Assembly: GCF_031143425.1 (NCBI RefSeq) | Contig: NC_090450.1 | Coordinates: 167,641,486 to 167,705,485 of the forward strand | Direction of reading: 5' to 3' | Length of the DNA: 64,000 nucleotides | Origin: Pleurodeles waltl | Taxonomy: Eukaryota > Chordata > Amphibia > Caudata > Salamandridae | The notes under the pieces: generated by a model | What the model was told of the DNA's origin: nothing | What the model saw: the letters and a program-made list of their open reading frames with translations, nothing else | Databases searched by the model: none | Made by a program: the position numbers and the translations under genes | In this document: positions 21,050 through 34,260 of the stretch, piece by piece | Layout: every line of letters begins with the position of its first letter | How positions within the stretch are numbered: the first letter of the stretch is position 1

Positions 21050-21551
21050 GGCCCAAATTTGGTGGATTTGGCGCAGGGCAGCACAGCAAGTCATCTTGTT
21101 GCGCTGTCCTGCGTCAAAGTGAAAGGACAGGAATGTGCCACAAAAACAGTCCTGGGAGGCTTTTTCCTCCTTCTATGCAGAATGCAGCACACATAGAAGA
21201 AGGAAAAATCAAGGTGAAATAAAGATATTTCTCTTCATTGTATATTACCTGTGGAGGCATAATGTGTTGGGGCATCCCCAGGGTGACAGGCTCTTGTAAA
21301 TCTGGGGATTCGTCAAAATCCAAGGTGTTGCCTGGGAAAACCCATTGCAATGCCCATGGAATGCCTCCCTGGTGCAGAGTAAGGTAACAAAGCACTATGC
21401 GCTGCCTTGCTTTACTCCATATCTATGAGGCCATTCAAAGCCATGCAAAGTGGCTTCGCGTGGCCTTATAGATATGGTTGAGAGGCTTGCGCCGCCGCTG
21501 CATCACTAAAAGTGATGCAGTGGTGGCGAAAGCCTCTCATGAACATGCCCC
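21050..21551. mobile_element. Non-autonomous inverted-repeat element
   Basis: TAA flanks both sides (21047-21049, 21552-21554). The ends are GGCCCAAATTTG and, reversed, GGGGCATGTTCATG. Inside are imperfect palindromes, such as CTATCTATGAGGCC...GGCCTTATAGATAT and TGCGCCGCCGCTGCATCAC...GTGATGCAGTGGTGGCG. A small hairpin-rich element of the 3-bp-target type, with no coding capacity. Confidence 0.72.
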
Positions 21552-21554
21552 TAA

Positions 21555-22384
21555 TTCTGTAGGACGTGTCCTACATTGTTCTTTTAACACCCGGCATGAA
21601 CGGTGCCCAGGACCAGATTCACTGACTTTTGAATTTTCTTTAGGTTCTGTAAAGGTTTCTTGCTATTTCTTTAAACATTCATAACTCATTAACCACTTAA
21701 CCTGTTTTTATTATTTTATTATTTATGTAGCTTCTTAATTACTAAGTTTAATTATTTTTACTATGTACAATGTGAAATTTAAATTGGTTTAATTCTTCAA
21801 ATGAATGTTGTTTTCGTTATTGATCTTCACACACAACACCTACTTACTTTTACATTCTAGGTTAGAGTGGTTCATTATTTAATTCATATTAATTAACCAA
21901 TATTTTTATTATTTCATTATGCCCTTTTATTTTGATCAGTTTTTTTGTTTTTTGTTTTTACCAAGGCTGTTGATTACATTGGAGAAGAATAGTGGATAAA
22001 GTCTTAAAATAAAAATAAAAGGAATAATGTTCTGGCACAAATCCCTGTCTTTGGTTCACTGTAGATAGGGATTTCTGTCAAAGCCCATGGGTGATTGCAT
22101 GGGATTGGCCATGCACTACCCAAGGAATGCCTTTTTGTCTCAGTGTAACACAAGTTAGCACATTGCACAACTTTATGTTACTTTGGACTACTCAACAATG
22201 TAAATCTGATTTGCTTTGTATCCCAAATTCCATCTTAATACTTAGCGTTGGGTTTGCATAGAAGAGTAACACAAACCCACCAAAAATGTTTGTAAATCAG
22301 GGCTGCAGTACATACTTACCATCAATTGTTTCAACATGATAAATGTCCCGAAGCACCTAGTTAGGCTGTTGTGCTGAATAGTAA
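21555..22384. other. Unassigned sequence with a fragment like the preceding element
   Basis: At about 22022-22310 phrases such as GGGATTGGCCATGCACTACCC and GGAATGCC echo the interior of the element at 21050-21551, without clear ends. The rest is AT-rich and unassigned. Confidence 0.35.
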
Positions 22385-22879
22385 CCACAACAATTTCGAT
22401 CTCTAGTATTTTTGTTGTCAAAATATTGACAACTTAAACCTTGTGATCCTATAATTTTAAGGACAATAACACAAATATTGCTTTCAAAATATCGATTTAG
22501 AAAAATGTCAATAGTTAAAATAATATCTACAACTGAGACAGAGTGCTATTATGCATACTTTCGAAATTGATATTAGAATTATGGAAAAATAAATATAGTA
22601 CACCAAAATATCCATAATAATGTAACAATAAGTACATTTACATAATATTTGTTATATTTTTCAATAAATTGTAATCTTTCATTAATATTTAAATTCTGTA
22701 GGTCGACAAATCATTATGCATTTTATTTTCCAACTAATCAAAAAACTGAATTTTTACCTTCTAAAATATTTCATTGAACAATGAAGCACTTATAAAACAA
22801 ATGACATAACATTTGTAAAAATAATTAATCTAAAATAAAAATATAATTGAATATCTTCTCAAATATATGTATTTTTGTA

Positions 22880-23490
22880 ATAGGTACATATAATCTTTGT
22901 TCAAGCGCAACATACATTAAAATAAGTGCATATAATGGAAGAGATTATGAACTAATCTAACCCAAGCACTACATACACTGGTTTGAGTGCTTAAAACTGG
23001 AGCTGAGGCATTTTTATAATGTTACCTGCAGTTCAACAAACATTGAGGTGTTTGCATAAAATTGACCGAACAAATTCACTATTCTAAAATCATTGCAACA
23101 GGTATTGGTGTAAATACATATAACTGGAGTGAGCATGTTCAGTCTTACCTTCAGTCCTACAACAAACCTTGAGGTAAGTGTATATAATTGAGGTTTCTCA
23201 TAATTACTATCTAAATCAATTCCTACAAACACTGGTCTACATTTTTGCATTTTTTTGTTTTTGGAGGGGGAGCATGTAATATTCTGACTACAGCCAAGGA
23301 ATGTTAGAAAATATGCAAATATGTGGGATGGGGCTATTTACAAATATTCAATTTATTCAAGCACTGGGGTAATTGCATGGAATGTCGGGTGAATTATTCT
23401 AACTCAAGTCAAACAAACATTAGATTAAGTACACCTAATTGAACAGGCACTTTTACTATTGTAGCTGCAGTTCAACTAATACGGAGCCCA
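22880..23490. repeat. Degenerate 60-65-bp tandem array
   Basis: Repeated phrases CAGTTCAACAAACATTGAGG, GTGTAAATACATATAACTGG and TTACTATT recur every 60-65 bp, with much divergence. The combination of an ACTATT word and an AACT(C)CAGT word recalls the 63-bp unit at 15-17 kb. Confidence 0.55.
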
Positions 23491-23662
23491 TGGCCTATAT
23501 TGGGGGTGTCACTAATAATAAAAAATACTAGTATATCCCACATATTGAGATTAGAACTGTAATTTAATATAAGTAATTTGTAAATATAAACATGAAATCC
23601 AGTCCTACACACCTTTAATAATTTAAGCTAATTTGGAAATATAACCCATTTAATAGACATGC

Positions 23663-23716
23663 ATCTACTACTACGACTACTACTACTGATGGAACTACTA
23701 GTACTACTACTACTAG
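23663..23716. repeat. Imperfect CTA/TAC trinucleotide microsatellite
   Basis: A run of CTA/TAC triplets with interruptions, inside the right arm of the AT-rich unit. Confidence 0.85.
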
Positions 23717-24420
23717 TAATAGCAATAAGATTGATAGAAATAATACCAATAGCAATTTAACACATGTACATATGTTTTAACCCCTTTTTTAACTTTTACA
23801 AAATATTTAATTTTCCACATGTTCATATGAATATTTTAATGTAATTAAAATATTTTTGTTGGTTTTTAAATTAGGATTAAAATGTTTTTTCTTCATTAAA
23901 CCACCATTTTTCGTTTTAAAATTATGAAAAAAGTATTAATTAAAAAAAATCAAAGAAATTACTTACTTTATTTTTATTTTAAACATGTATCCACCACTTC
24001 TCCAATGTAACCAAAAGGCTTGGTAAAAAAATCCACATATAAAGACACAATGAAATAATACAAATATTGCTACATAAGTATATATTAAAAAATCAGTTAC
24101 ATCAGAAATTGAAAATAGAGATGTTATTAAAAAAATACCCACCTAGTACATCAACAAACCCAACAATCCTCAAAAGATGAACTTTAAAATTTACAATTTT
24201 ATAATGTATTTTACATTAGTTCTAACACTGTTGTCTTTAAAAACAAAAAATATATATTCTTAAAACCAACATTTACATAACATTTAATATCAAATTGATA
24301 TCTAAAAATGTACTTATCCCTGATAATGCCATCTTCAATAGTTTTGTACTCACAATATTTTAACTCTATATTTAGTCATTTAGATTTAATTTTGGTTGCT
24401 ATTTATGACCTGCATTACTA

Positions 24421-27400
24421 AGCATCAGATCAGCATTGCTGTTGGGATTCCGATATGATCATCACTTAGATGTTCTGCTGCAAACAGTAAGAATCTCCAT
24501 GGTTATGTATGTTAGTTTGATTGAAGATGACTCTTTAATATACTTACAACACTGTTGTGAACACCATGTCATGCTGATGTAGAAAAAAAAAATGTGTAAT
24601 GGACATGCTTAACCACAATAAAACATTATAGGCAAATCAATCTAAGCCGCACACAAAATGTTCATCCCAATGCAACATGTTGTGCTGCCTATCCCAGGGA
24701 AGAACAGAAGCAATCCCAGAATTTTTTTTGCCTTGTTACCCCTTCTCGGTGTGCCCTAAGATACTATGTCACATACAATTACTTGACCAATTATGTACCT
24801 GCGTTAGATATGATCACAAAATTAGGTGTTGCTTCTTTTACATTTGTTGTCAGAGTCATTTACATTCTCAGAGGCATGGCCTGACCAGGAATGATGTGAA
24901 ATCAGCTCTGTGGCCCCTCGTGGAAAAGCTAATGCCATCTACTGCATCAGGATGTTGGCAGTCCACTGGGACCCAGAGCAATACACCGGTACATGTTGGG
25001 GGAGAACAAAATTTGCGGCTGCTCTGTGATCCCGCCCACAAAACAGCAAATATCCCCCAAGGCCTAGCCACCTTAGGGCCAGCTACTATCTTGGGGAGAC
25101 CGACCTGCTACCTTTTCCTGAACAAGGAGTGGCTCCAGGCTCCATTCTGCAGTCAGAAGTGAATACGAGCACAACATTGGAGCGCTTGCCTGCCCGTCTA
25201 ATGAGTGGGATAATGATATGGAACCATCTCCATTTCTCATGAGGCCCTGTGGCTCCCAACGGCAATGGCTGAACTGCTGCGGCTGCCAGCGATGGGGAGA
25301 GACATTGCAGACATGGCAGGGAGGTGAGCCGCTGTGCGCCGCACATGCAAAGTAAAAGGACTGGGCCATGACTCGCTTAAATGGCACACCTTCTCCATCC
25401 TGCTGCCTGAGCTGATCCCCATATCCCCAAAGGTGTCTGGAGCATGACCAGGGAGCAGAGAGGGTACATTTGTGCAGCACCAGCAGGGCCTCTCTCATGC
25501 TCCTGCGCTGACTGCTGACACATAAGGAGCAATGAGCAAGGTACTAGGTTTCCCTCACTCCAGTCAGCGTCATTTTTATGTTAAAGCCATCCAGTGCAGC
25601 GGCCAGCTACTGGAGCCTGCACGCAAGCCAGAGGCAGGGTGCAGCACTGGCACCACCATTGTCTTGAACATTACTTGAATGTTGCCTCCCAATCCTCAGC
25701 GGGGGCCCCTTGGACAGGGAGACAAGTAGGCCTGTTGGCTGAAAGCAGATACCTTAAATGATGTCACCCGTACTGCAGCTCCCTTTGGTCTCCACTGATC
25801 TTAGGTGGTGCCGCCGGGCTCCGCTGGTACTCATCCTGAACCCAACAGCTGGAACACTCCTACTAATCTACATGTATTAAACGCATTTTGGCCTTACACC
25901 GAACAGTGTACAAAGCAAAAGCGACCCTTCTCCCCCGAGACTGACTGGCTGGGGAAGACCTTAAATACCCAGGAAGATAGCAAGTAGCACTCCCTCCCTC
26001 ATGCCCCTGACCCACACTGAGGGCAGACGTGTACAAAGCATGGGCTCTCCTGTGCAGCCTCCCTGTAAAACCTTCTAACTGAGCACAGAGGATTGACAAG
26101 TTCCTTACAATGCGGGCAGATGGGCCGCATATGATCACAACAGCCTCACTTATGCCCCAACTGCCTGATATTCTATTGTGGGTCCCTTCTACCCAACCCC
26201 AACAGACCTCACCTGGAAGCAACACATTTTGGATCGAAGCACACTTTCTGTCAGCTTCCTGTGGTCTGGTCAGGGCCAGACTGGGAACCCAAAGCAGCTC
26301 TGGCAAATTTTGTCAGGCTGGGCCCGTAGGGTGTACATAGTGAGCGAGCCTGACCATTTCAATGGGGCTTGGAAGTTCTACCTCCCAAATAAATTTGGGG
26401 GAAAATGGCACAAAGGGTGTATTCTACAACACATTTTTCATTATATATTCAAATGTATTATCTTTTAAAGCCGAGTAAATAATAACAGTATAGTGCACTG
26501 GGATTTAACAATATTTATTGGAGCTCTTCAATGATTCCCTCCCCATCACCTCTGACAGTGCTTCTCATCTCTCCAAAGCCCCTCGATCACATCTATTTCA
26601 TTTCATTTATAGTGCCTCTTTTACCAGCGTACGGTGCTGGAGCACTTTCCATCACACACACATACAGAGACAATGAATCACACATGTCTAAATCAGTGCG
26701 TAGAAAATGTTACATAAGACGAAAGGGACTACAAGGTGCAGAATACACATGTCATCCATACTGGTAGGCATGTTTTAAGACTGCTTGGTCTGGAGAAGCA
26801 TAAACTCAGGATTCAGAACGTAATACAGTGGTTAGGGTTGACTTTGCTAATAGCAATTTATTCATACCCAAACAAACCCTTTTTTAGCAAAATTAGGTTA
26901 ATCAAAGACTGGGAAAACATAACTTTCTAAAGTGTACCATGCAGTTTAGATGCTGCTTTTTAATTGCAATAAATAGCTTGCTGTGCTAGAATAAGATTGA
27001 AACTTCTGAACTGCACAGTAACAAAAGAAGTTCTGTGACAAAAGCAGAATCCCATTGAGCATTGCACATAAAATACTATTCTGTGATCCGCAAGGTACAC
27101 ATTCTTTGCAGCAGTCACACTAACCCTCTGAGATACCTTAGATGAGTCAAAACAATTGATCTCTCTCCAGCAATTACATTAAACACCAGAGTAATTTTGG
27201 CACTTTTATTTTTGTCTGAAAACTGTTGGCTATACAAGGAGCTCTGCAGTGAGTTTAAAACAGCTGCACAACTACAAACCAGTACCCAGGAATAAAAGCA
27301 GAACCCCACCCTTCGAGCCTCCCAGGGAAATGCTCTCTATAGCCAGTCCGGCCTTATCTGTGGTCTAACATTCCAATAGGGATAGTGTCCACTACCTCGC

Positions 27401-27649
27401 CTGGAGAGAGCGTAGAGAAGTGCCCCCACATTGACACTCCTCCCTCGGTAAGAGCTGAATGCTTGATAATGCTGGCTGCACACTACACCTACTATAGATG
27501 TCCCAGTGACCTCCCTCTGGAGCAAACCTGCTATTCCAGGTGCTGAATGAAAAGACACCCCCCACCAAGAAAGACTTGAAGACACCCCCAACCCTTTTAC
27601 CGATCACACAAGACTACATGAATCATTTTCTCCAGGAAACCTACTCTGA
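24421..27649. other. Unassigned sequence, GC-richer at about 24940-26400
   Basis: The GC-richer part carries frames up to 161 codons without recognisable domains on either strand. At about 26596-26650 a phrase TTTATAGTGCCTCTTTTACC...GGTGCTGGAGCACTT resembles the conserved tail of some LINEs and SINEs, but too weakly to name. No exon-like structure is convincing. Confidence 0.35.
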
Positions 27650-27653
27650 CATA

Positions 27654-28879
27654 GCGCCTGATTACAAGTTTGGTGGTCTGATGGACAGACCGCAACTGTG
27701 GTGGCCGCCAAAGGAATGCCTAGTTGGCAGTCATTCAGACTGCTGTATTATCAGTTACATAGCCAGGTTGACCAAAAGACAGCTAAATTCCCAACACTAC
27801 CAGGACAATGGAGGGCAGGAAAGAGGCGGGCCGACCACCGGCACGGCCAGTCCGACAACCAACCTCCGAACCTATTACAAGTTGAAAATCGCCATGTCAG
27901 AATTGCCATGGCTGTCTTCCAGTTGCGGCGCGAGCCGCGGTGGTCACCACTCCCCACAGTAATACACAACACCACATTGGATAGATTTGAAAACAACACA
28001 GCTGACACACATTCACACACCCAACACACCTACCAACCACACTATAAAACACATCTTTACACACAACGCCCATCCTTTGCATCTTGCATGCCAAACACAG
28101 AAGCCAGAGCAACATCAGAGCAAACCAAACCATAGCATGTGCACCCCACCATCTCACACAAAGCATCATCACAAAACCCCAACACACATTTTTGCACCTC
28201 ATCACACTTTTTACCCACCCACCCAATCATCACACAGCACCTACAAATTATTTTCATCACTTCTCCACCATGTCACCACAAAAACATCCCTGTTTCACAG
28301 ATGAGTTGTGAGTCATGATGGATAAAATGTGTGTGTGTTCTGGCTGAAATGTGCGTGTTGTGAATGTGTGTGTTTGGGTTGCAGTATGTGAGTGTGTGTG
28401 TCTGGAAAGATAGGTGTAGCTACTGGCCTTGGTGTTCCTCCCCGTATAATGTGTTTGGTAGAGGTAAAAAAAATGTTATACATGTTATCAATACAGGTAG
28501 ATTGTGTTGTCCATGTCGGCGTTGCACCCCTTTTCTTTTGGTAAATAGGAGCAGTGGCATAACGTTTAGGAATGGCTCTATGGCGTCTCCAGACATGTAT
28601 TGCTGTCTGCAGGTGAGTGTCTTCCTATGAACTGCTTGCTTCCTCCTTCTAGTAGGTAGTGGTTGGATCGCGGCAGTTTCATTAGCAGTGTGCAATCTCA
28701 TAATAGGTTTGTCGGAAGCATGGTATCTGCAGGCCTATCTATGCCTCCAGAAGACGGGGGCGGTCTGTGCTGCCTGGTGGTAGCGACGTTGTGCTGGCAG
28801 CCTTTTATATCCTTGGCCGCCAAACTCATAATACGGTGGTCCACTCGGCCACAGAACTGCCAAACTCTTAATCAGGCCC
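27654..28879. mobile_element. Non-autonomous inverted-repeat element, GGGCCTGATTA family (1.2 kb)
   Basis: The left end is GCGCCTGATTACAAGTTTGG and the right end reversed is GGGCCTGATTAAGAGTTTGG. ATA flanks both sides (27651-27653 and 28880-28882). The left interior is rich in ACAC and CCAACA words. Frames of 90-145 codons here are artefacts of that low-complexity sequence. No transposase is visible. Confidence 0.82.
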
Positions 28880-28882
28880 ATA

Positions 28883-29274
28883 GAGTAAATTAAAGACAAC
28901 CTCAAGGCTTGTACCAGAGACATAAAAAGGGATGTATCTGAGAGGAGGGGCAAGATATGCTGTGGTGACGGGTAACAGCCCTCAAGGAGCAGCATATCAA
29001 ACTCCAAACTAAACAGGAAGACCAGGAAAACCGGAGTTGACTGAACAACATCCCCATCAGCGGAGAACAGAAGGGAGCAGAAGGCAGTGACATTATGGCA
29101 TTCATGGCTGACATCCTCCAGGCAATTAGAGATGATGATGACGCAACCCCTCCTGTCATAGGGCACACCAGGTGGCCTCAGCCCTCGGCCGTTCGGACTT
29201 AACTCCTGACATTTTGACTCTGTAATTCTTGACTGAAAAATAAGCTATCCTCTGTGCCTCTAGAAACAAAGCCC
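28883..29274. other. Unassigned sequence
   Basis: GC-moderate sequence with a short frame ending ATPPVIGHTRWPQP. No family recognised. Confidence 0.35.
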
Positions 29275-29278
29275 ACTT

Positions 29279-29764
29279 GGAGCCAGATTTTAGAAAATGT
29301 TTTTAGCTTTTCTAGCCACCTCTTGTGCTCCCCTACCACCACCATGTGTGCACCGTATTTAAAATACGGTGCACCATGGTGCAGGGTAGGGAGCAATAAC
29401 ATCAGAATTTCTGATGCTATTGATGTTCTGTTCAGAGTTAGCGACAGAATGTTGGTGCCAACCCTGAACAGTACATAGGGGCCCATTGAAAACAATGGCA
29501 TGACCCCTTTTAAGGCCCGCTCTGAGCAGGTGTTAAAAATCCCCAAAAACAATGCACAGAAATCTTTTAGATTTCTTTGTGCCATTTCTTCAGCCCCCCT
29601 AACCAGGGAAAGCCCCGTTGGATATATTTTGTCCGGCATAAGGGGTTACAAAGTGGTGCAATGCAAGCATTGCGCCACTTTGTATATATGATGCCGTGAT
29701 TTGGCTTGGTTGGGCCACATTGAAAAGTGATGCCAAGGAGGTGCTAGGGGCTCTTAAATATGCC
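29279..29764. mobile_element. Non-autonomous inverted-repeat element (family A, copy 2)
   Basis: The left end is GGAGCCAGATTTTA and the right end reversed is GGCATATTTAAGAG. ACTT lies on both sides (29275-29278 and 29765-29768). The interior shares with the other two copies a palindrome built on CACCGTATTT (29349-29373), the phrase GGGGCCCATTGAAAACAATGG, and GGTTACAAAGTGGTGCAATGC. No coding capacity. Confidence 0.75.
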
Positions 29765-29768
29765 ACTT

Positions 29769-30558
29769 GGTATTTAGAGGGCATACAATCTATTGTTATA
29801 AGGATCTCTCACCCACTGCCTTTCGACACAGAAAAGACTTCAAGCCAGTCAAAGACAAGTTGCGAGAAATGGAAATATGATACCAGTGGGGTCATCCCTT
29901 TGCACTACATTTCACTAGATTGAGCAGACAGTTCTCTTGCACTCTCTGGAAGGTAGGAAAGCAGCTACTGGGAATTTCCTCTGAAACTCGAGGCAGGAGT
30001 GCCTCTCAAACCCATGGCCCCACAAGAGAAAATCTAAACCCTGTCTGGCCCACTGTTAAACCCCGGCGTTCGGATAAACGCCAAACTGAGACAATAACTC
30101 AAGAGACAAAATGAGACATGATTCAGCATCTCTGAAACATTGACAAGGACATGTTCTCAATGCCCTATACCTTAGGCTCCACATAGCAATGGCACCAATA
30201 CAGGAGCAGAACTTTGGAGATTTTGTCTACATTTGCATCTTGTGGAGGTGTCGACATGTGGGGCGCTGTGAGAACTTTATTATTAACCTCCTGTGTCTGA
30301 CTTTGTTCTCCATCTGATGGCATTCCTCCAACGCTATGCACCAAAAGAGGGTGCCGCCCCTGACTAGATGCAGGCACAAGTGTGTTGGTCTCTGCAGCAG
30401 TGGGCACACAAGTTGGACCCTGTTGGTCCAAGTTTTTTTGGCGGATTCCCTAAACTCTTTTTTTCAGGTCTCAAGATGACAACAAGAACTACAGTAGAGA
30501 TGAGCACACAACCTTGGATGTTCTAATGCCTATCCCTTTGCAAAGGTGGGATACTCTA
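29769..30558. other. Unassigned sequence upstream of the L1 remnant
   Basis: This could contain the eroded 5' part of the LINE, but I cannot identify an ORF1 protein in any frame. Confidence 0.35.
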
Positions 30559-30618
30559 ACAATGGGGTGAAAACAACAGCCTACACCTACGAATTGTCCA
30601 CGCATGCCTCTGTAAATA

Positions 30619-33600
30619 TGGCAGTGAGTACCAAGCTGCTTTACCTCAAAATTTGCAGTCTTAACTCCCTGAATAAACATAAACAGGCTTGGGGATATAT
30701 CCTGCACCATGATCCTGACATCATAATTTTACAGGAGACCCATCTCCGAGTGATAGGATGGTGTACCTGATATATCCCATTTGCCATTTGAACTACAGTG
30801 ACACTAAAACACGGGGTGAGTATAGTATGCAAGTTAAGCTTCGGCTCAAATATCACTAAAGTGGTGAGAGATAGAGACGGATGATTCGTTAGGTTACATC
30901 TGCTCTGTGGGAAACACGACTCACGCTTTTCAACATATATACCCCAAACACTACACAAGACTCCTATCTTTGCTGCATTGTGCGGGAACAACTGATGGGG
31001 TGAAGAATGACATAATAGTAGGCGGTGACTTTAATTTGGTATGAGACACAGCAATGGACAGAAGCACCACCACATACCAAGGCACAGATCCATGTCCGCT
31101 CAGTTAAAAAGGGACATAGCTGACCTAGGACACTTAGATGCCTGGTGCTACAAACACCCCGACTCTCAGGATTATTCAATCTATTCACACATTCCCACCT
31201 CATAGTCCCGAACTGATTATCTCTTCATAGCACAAACTCTCCTCTGCACCCTTAAAACTGCTGAGATTTCAGACATCTCTATATCGGCCCCTGCCTATAT
31301 TGAGCTGACATGGTCCCCCTCTATCCCCTCTTCTAGGGATCCAACATGGTGGCGTCTACCCCCTGGCTCCTTCAGGACCCGGTAGATGCTGAGGAAATAC
31401 ATAAAGCGATCAGACTACTTTACACACAACACCATGCTGGATGTATCACTACATACATTTCGGATGGGTTCAAATCCACCATTTGAGGGGTGATCTCAGT
31501 AGCTAAACATAGGGGAGAGAAGCCCAGTTAGTAGAAACAAACTTGACAACCAAGATAAAGACTCTGGAAAAACAGGACAAAATAACACGCACCCAGCACA
31601 ATGAAAGACAGCTTGCTGTGCTGCGTGGCCAGCTACGGGACTACAGGAGGAATACAGCCAAAGTTCCCTTCTAGCACTTCAGCAATGCTATTATGAAGGG
31701 GGTAACGAAGTGGGTACACTCCTGGCTTGTAGTGTGTGCCAGGCACAAGCTAAGGCACCCATTGCAAAGCTTTGGACCGCAGATGAGGGCTGGGCGATCG
31801 CTGAACACGATACGCGAAGTTAGTTTCATAACTACTACCAGGCCCTTTATGATCTCAAAGAACGCCCACACACACTGATCGAGAACTATGTGTCATCTTC
31901 AACACGCAGAGACTCTAGACTCATCAATCACACTAGAGGAGCTCAGAGCTGCAGTCCGAGCCCTCCCTTTTGGTAAGTCGCCCAGACTAAAGAGCGTTCC
32001 GGTCATCTTCTACCAATTGTTTCTGCTGAACTGGGAGAACACATGGTGCTCCTATTTAACTCCTTCACGCAAGAAACAGGTCTCACCCCCTCAATGGCAG
32101 CAGTGAAGATCCCGTTTATCCCCAAGCCACGCAAAGACCTGAACCTATGCTCCTCCCTCAGCCCCATCACTTTATTAAACATCAATTCCAAGATCATTAC
32201 TAAGATATTGGCTACTAGGCAAGAAAAATACCTCCCGAGCCTCATGGACCCTGACCAAGTAGGTTTTATCCATAATTGACAGGGAGCAGATAACATGCGC
32301 TGCATGGCACATTCAGTCAAGAAGGCACACCATTATCACTTCCCGGCGTACCTTCTATCACTCGCCATGGAGAAGGTTTTTGACAGGGTAAACTTGGCCT
32401 TCCTCTGCGCAATAGGTATGGGACCAGGTATAATTTCCAAGCTTTTACATCCCCCTTGTAGCTACTATCTGGGTCAACGGGCAACACATGGATTCCATCT
32501 CTATCCGCAGAGGCACCCATCAAGGCTGCTCCTTATAGCCTCTTTTATTCACCCCAGCATTCGAGTCTCCGGCTATCACCATTCCACACACTAAGGAGAT
32601 AAAGGGTATCTCTTTGGAGTTCAGATACATAAATTGTTTACTGATGACCTTCTAGAGACCCTTTTGCAGCCCATCAAATCCCTCCCAGCAGTGATAACAT
32701 GCCTTAATATTTTTGCAGAAGCGTCAGACTTTAAGGTCAACATGTCCAAATTGAGCATACTTAACCTCACAGTTTTGAAGCAGGGTGTGCCTATGCTACA
32801 GGGATTGGCACCATTTTGGTGGTCCTCAGATATGATTAAATACCTGGGCCTTAACCTTACCCAAACACTCGCCTCCTGAACAGGTGTGAATTGTCCCCCT
32901 TCCAACGCTCCACCCTGAAAAATATCCGAAGATGTAAACTTCTTCATATCTCATGGCTGAGATGGGTTAATGTGGTCAAGATGAATAACCTGCTTTGAGC
33001 CCTCTAGCTGTTTCAGACTCTCCCTACTACAGCCCCCTAAGCTGATATTGCATGTGTATCTTTATTTGGAATGGGAAATGTCCTAGAATATCCAAAGCTC
33101 TCTTGATTCAACCCCGCAATAGAGGGGTCCTAGCCTGCCCTAAACGTATAGAGTATTACTGGGCAGCCCATCTGTGATACCTCTCTGCCTGGGTAGCACA
33201 GTAAAGTGAAACCCACTGGTTCCACATGGATAGGGCAGTGGCATGTAGGCCATTGTGGGACGTGGCTGGCTTCCCAAGCACACCTGGCCATGCAGCACAT
33301 ATATTGCTATCCCTGCCAAAACTGCATTCGATCCTTGGGACAAAATAGCTCTTACAAAGTGGCTGACTACCTTTCCCTTGCCTAATACTCCTATTGCACG
33401 AAATCCAGAATTTACTCTAGCAATGCCCGCTCATGCCTTTTGAGATTGAACCGATAATGAATGCAGGACACTGTGTAATCTTTTCATAGGGACTACAATA
33501 AAATCCCTCGAACAATGTAAAACAGAATATAGCCTTCCCGACGCAGCTTGGATACAATACCTCCAGCTCAGACACTGGGCATTTCACCCCTTAGTTTATC

Positions 33601-34210
33601 CGGAGGTCATCTGCCCATACACCCCCCTTTGAAATGTTGGGGAGAACCTATGATAGATCATGAGGATGTATCTCCAACACATATCGCACACTTCAGCACT
33701 CCACTCCCCTCAGCCCTCACTCCTCCCAAATGATCTGGTGCACAACTACCTCAGAGCACATATCGTTAAAACAGTAGAAAACGAGACATACTAAAAACAT
33801 ATAGCAGCATCTCCATTAGGGAAACCGCATACAAACTCATAATTCAGTGGTATTATACACCAGCCTGACTATCCGCCATTTATCATGGTGAATCCATCCG
33901 TTGTTTGCGATGCAAACTGGACCGCAGAGACTTTTGTCATATTTGGTGGTCTTGCACTCTTATTGCTACCTTTTGGTAGGAAGTCCTTAGCCGCGTTAGA
34001 GCTACAGTAGGATATCCTGTTCTTGCATCCTATCTCACTGTCATTCTTGGGGTGCCACCATTAACCCTTAAAGCGATGCTACTAGCTGAATGGACACATA
34101 TACGTTATGTACTCCAGGCAGCCAGACAGCTTGTGTCCCTGGGCTAGAAACAAAACAGCGCCTCCCTCGTGAAGCAAAATTTCAGTATACCTGAAACCCC
34201 AGCATAGAAT
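30619..34210 (+). pseudogene. L1-clade LINE ORF2 remnant (endonuclease, RT, C-terminal Cys motif)
   Basis: The APE-type endonuclease opens with LKICSLNSLNKHKQAW and DIIILQETHL (30650-30750). It continues with VGGDFNLV (about 31020) and a later stretch resembling the SRTDYLF site (31205). RT follows: GKSP at 31973, IPKPRKDLNL...PITLLNINSKIITKILA and PDQVGFI (32100-32275), then LAMEKVFDRV as motif A (32365) and FTDDLLETL as the YADD-type motif C (32636). The C-terminal CHIWWSC (about 33938) is the L1 Cys motif. Stops and frameshifts throughout make it dead. Such proteins nick DNA and copy their own RNA in place. No poly(A) tail or target duplication found. Confidence 0.88.
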
Positions 34211-34260
34211 TTACCTGATTTAACCCACCAAACCTCAGAGCACTGCAATTGTTTACTTGA

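Larger units (their letters stand above)
22385..24420. mobile_element. Second AT-rich unit with a central tandem core
   Basis: The layout echoes 14390-18775: flanks with words such as CAAAATATTG and CAAAATATCG, long AT-rich arms, and a less AT-rich core of 60-65-bp repeats (22880-23490). I see no coding region. The ends are approximate and no target duplication was found. Confidence 0.4.

Noticed and set aside
25073..26306. Minus-strand frames of 141 and 147 codons, considered as a possible host exon or LINE ORF1
   Set aside because: No recognisable motif, and several competing frames overlap. GC richness alone explains the open frames.
26590..26660. Phrase resembling the conserved tail of L2-type LINEs or SINEs
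   Set aside because: Similarity is short and I saw no tRNA-like head, terminal repeat or duplication.
27540..28311. Frames of 90-145 codons on both strands
   Set aside because: They sit inside an ACAC- and CCAACA-rich non-autonomous element with no codon-like structure or known domain.
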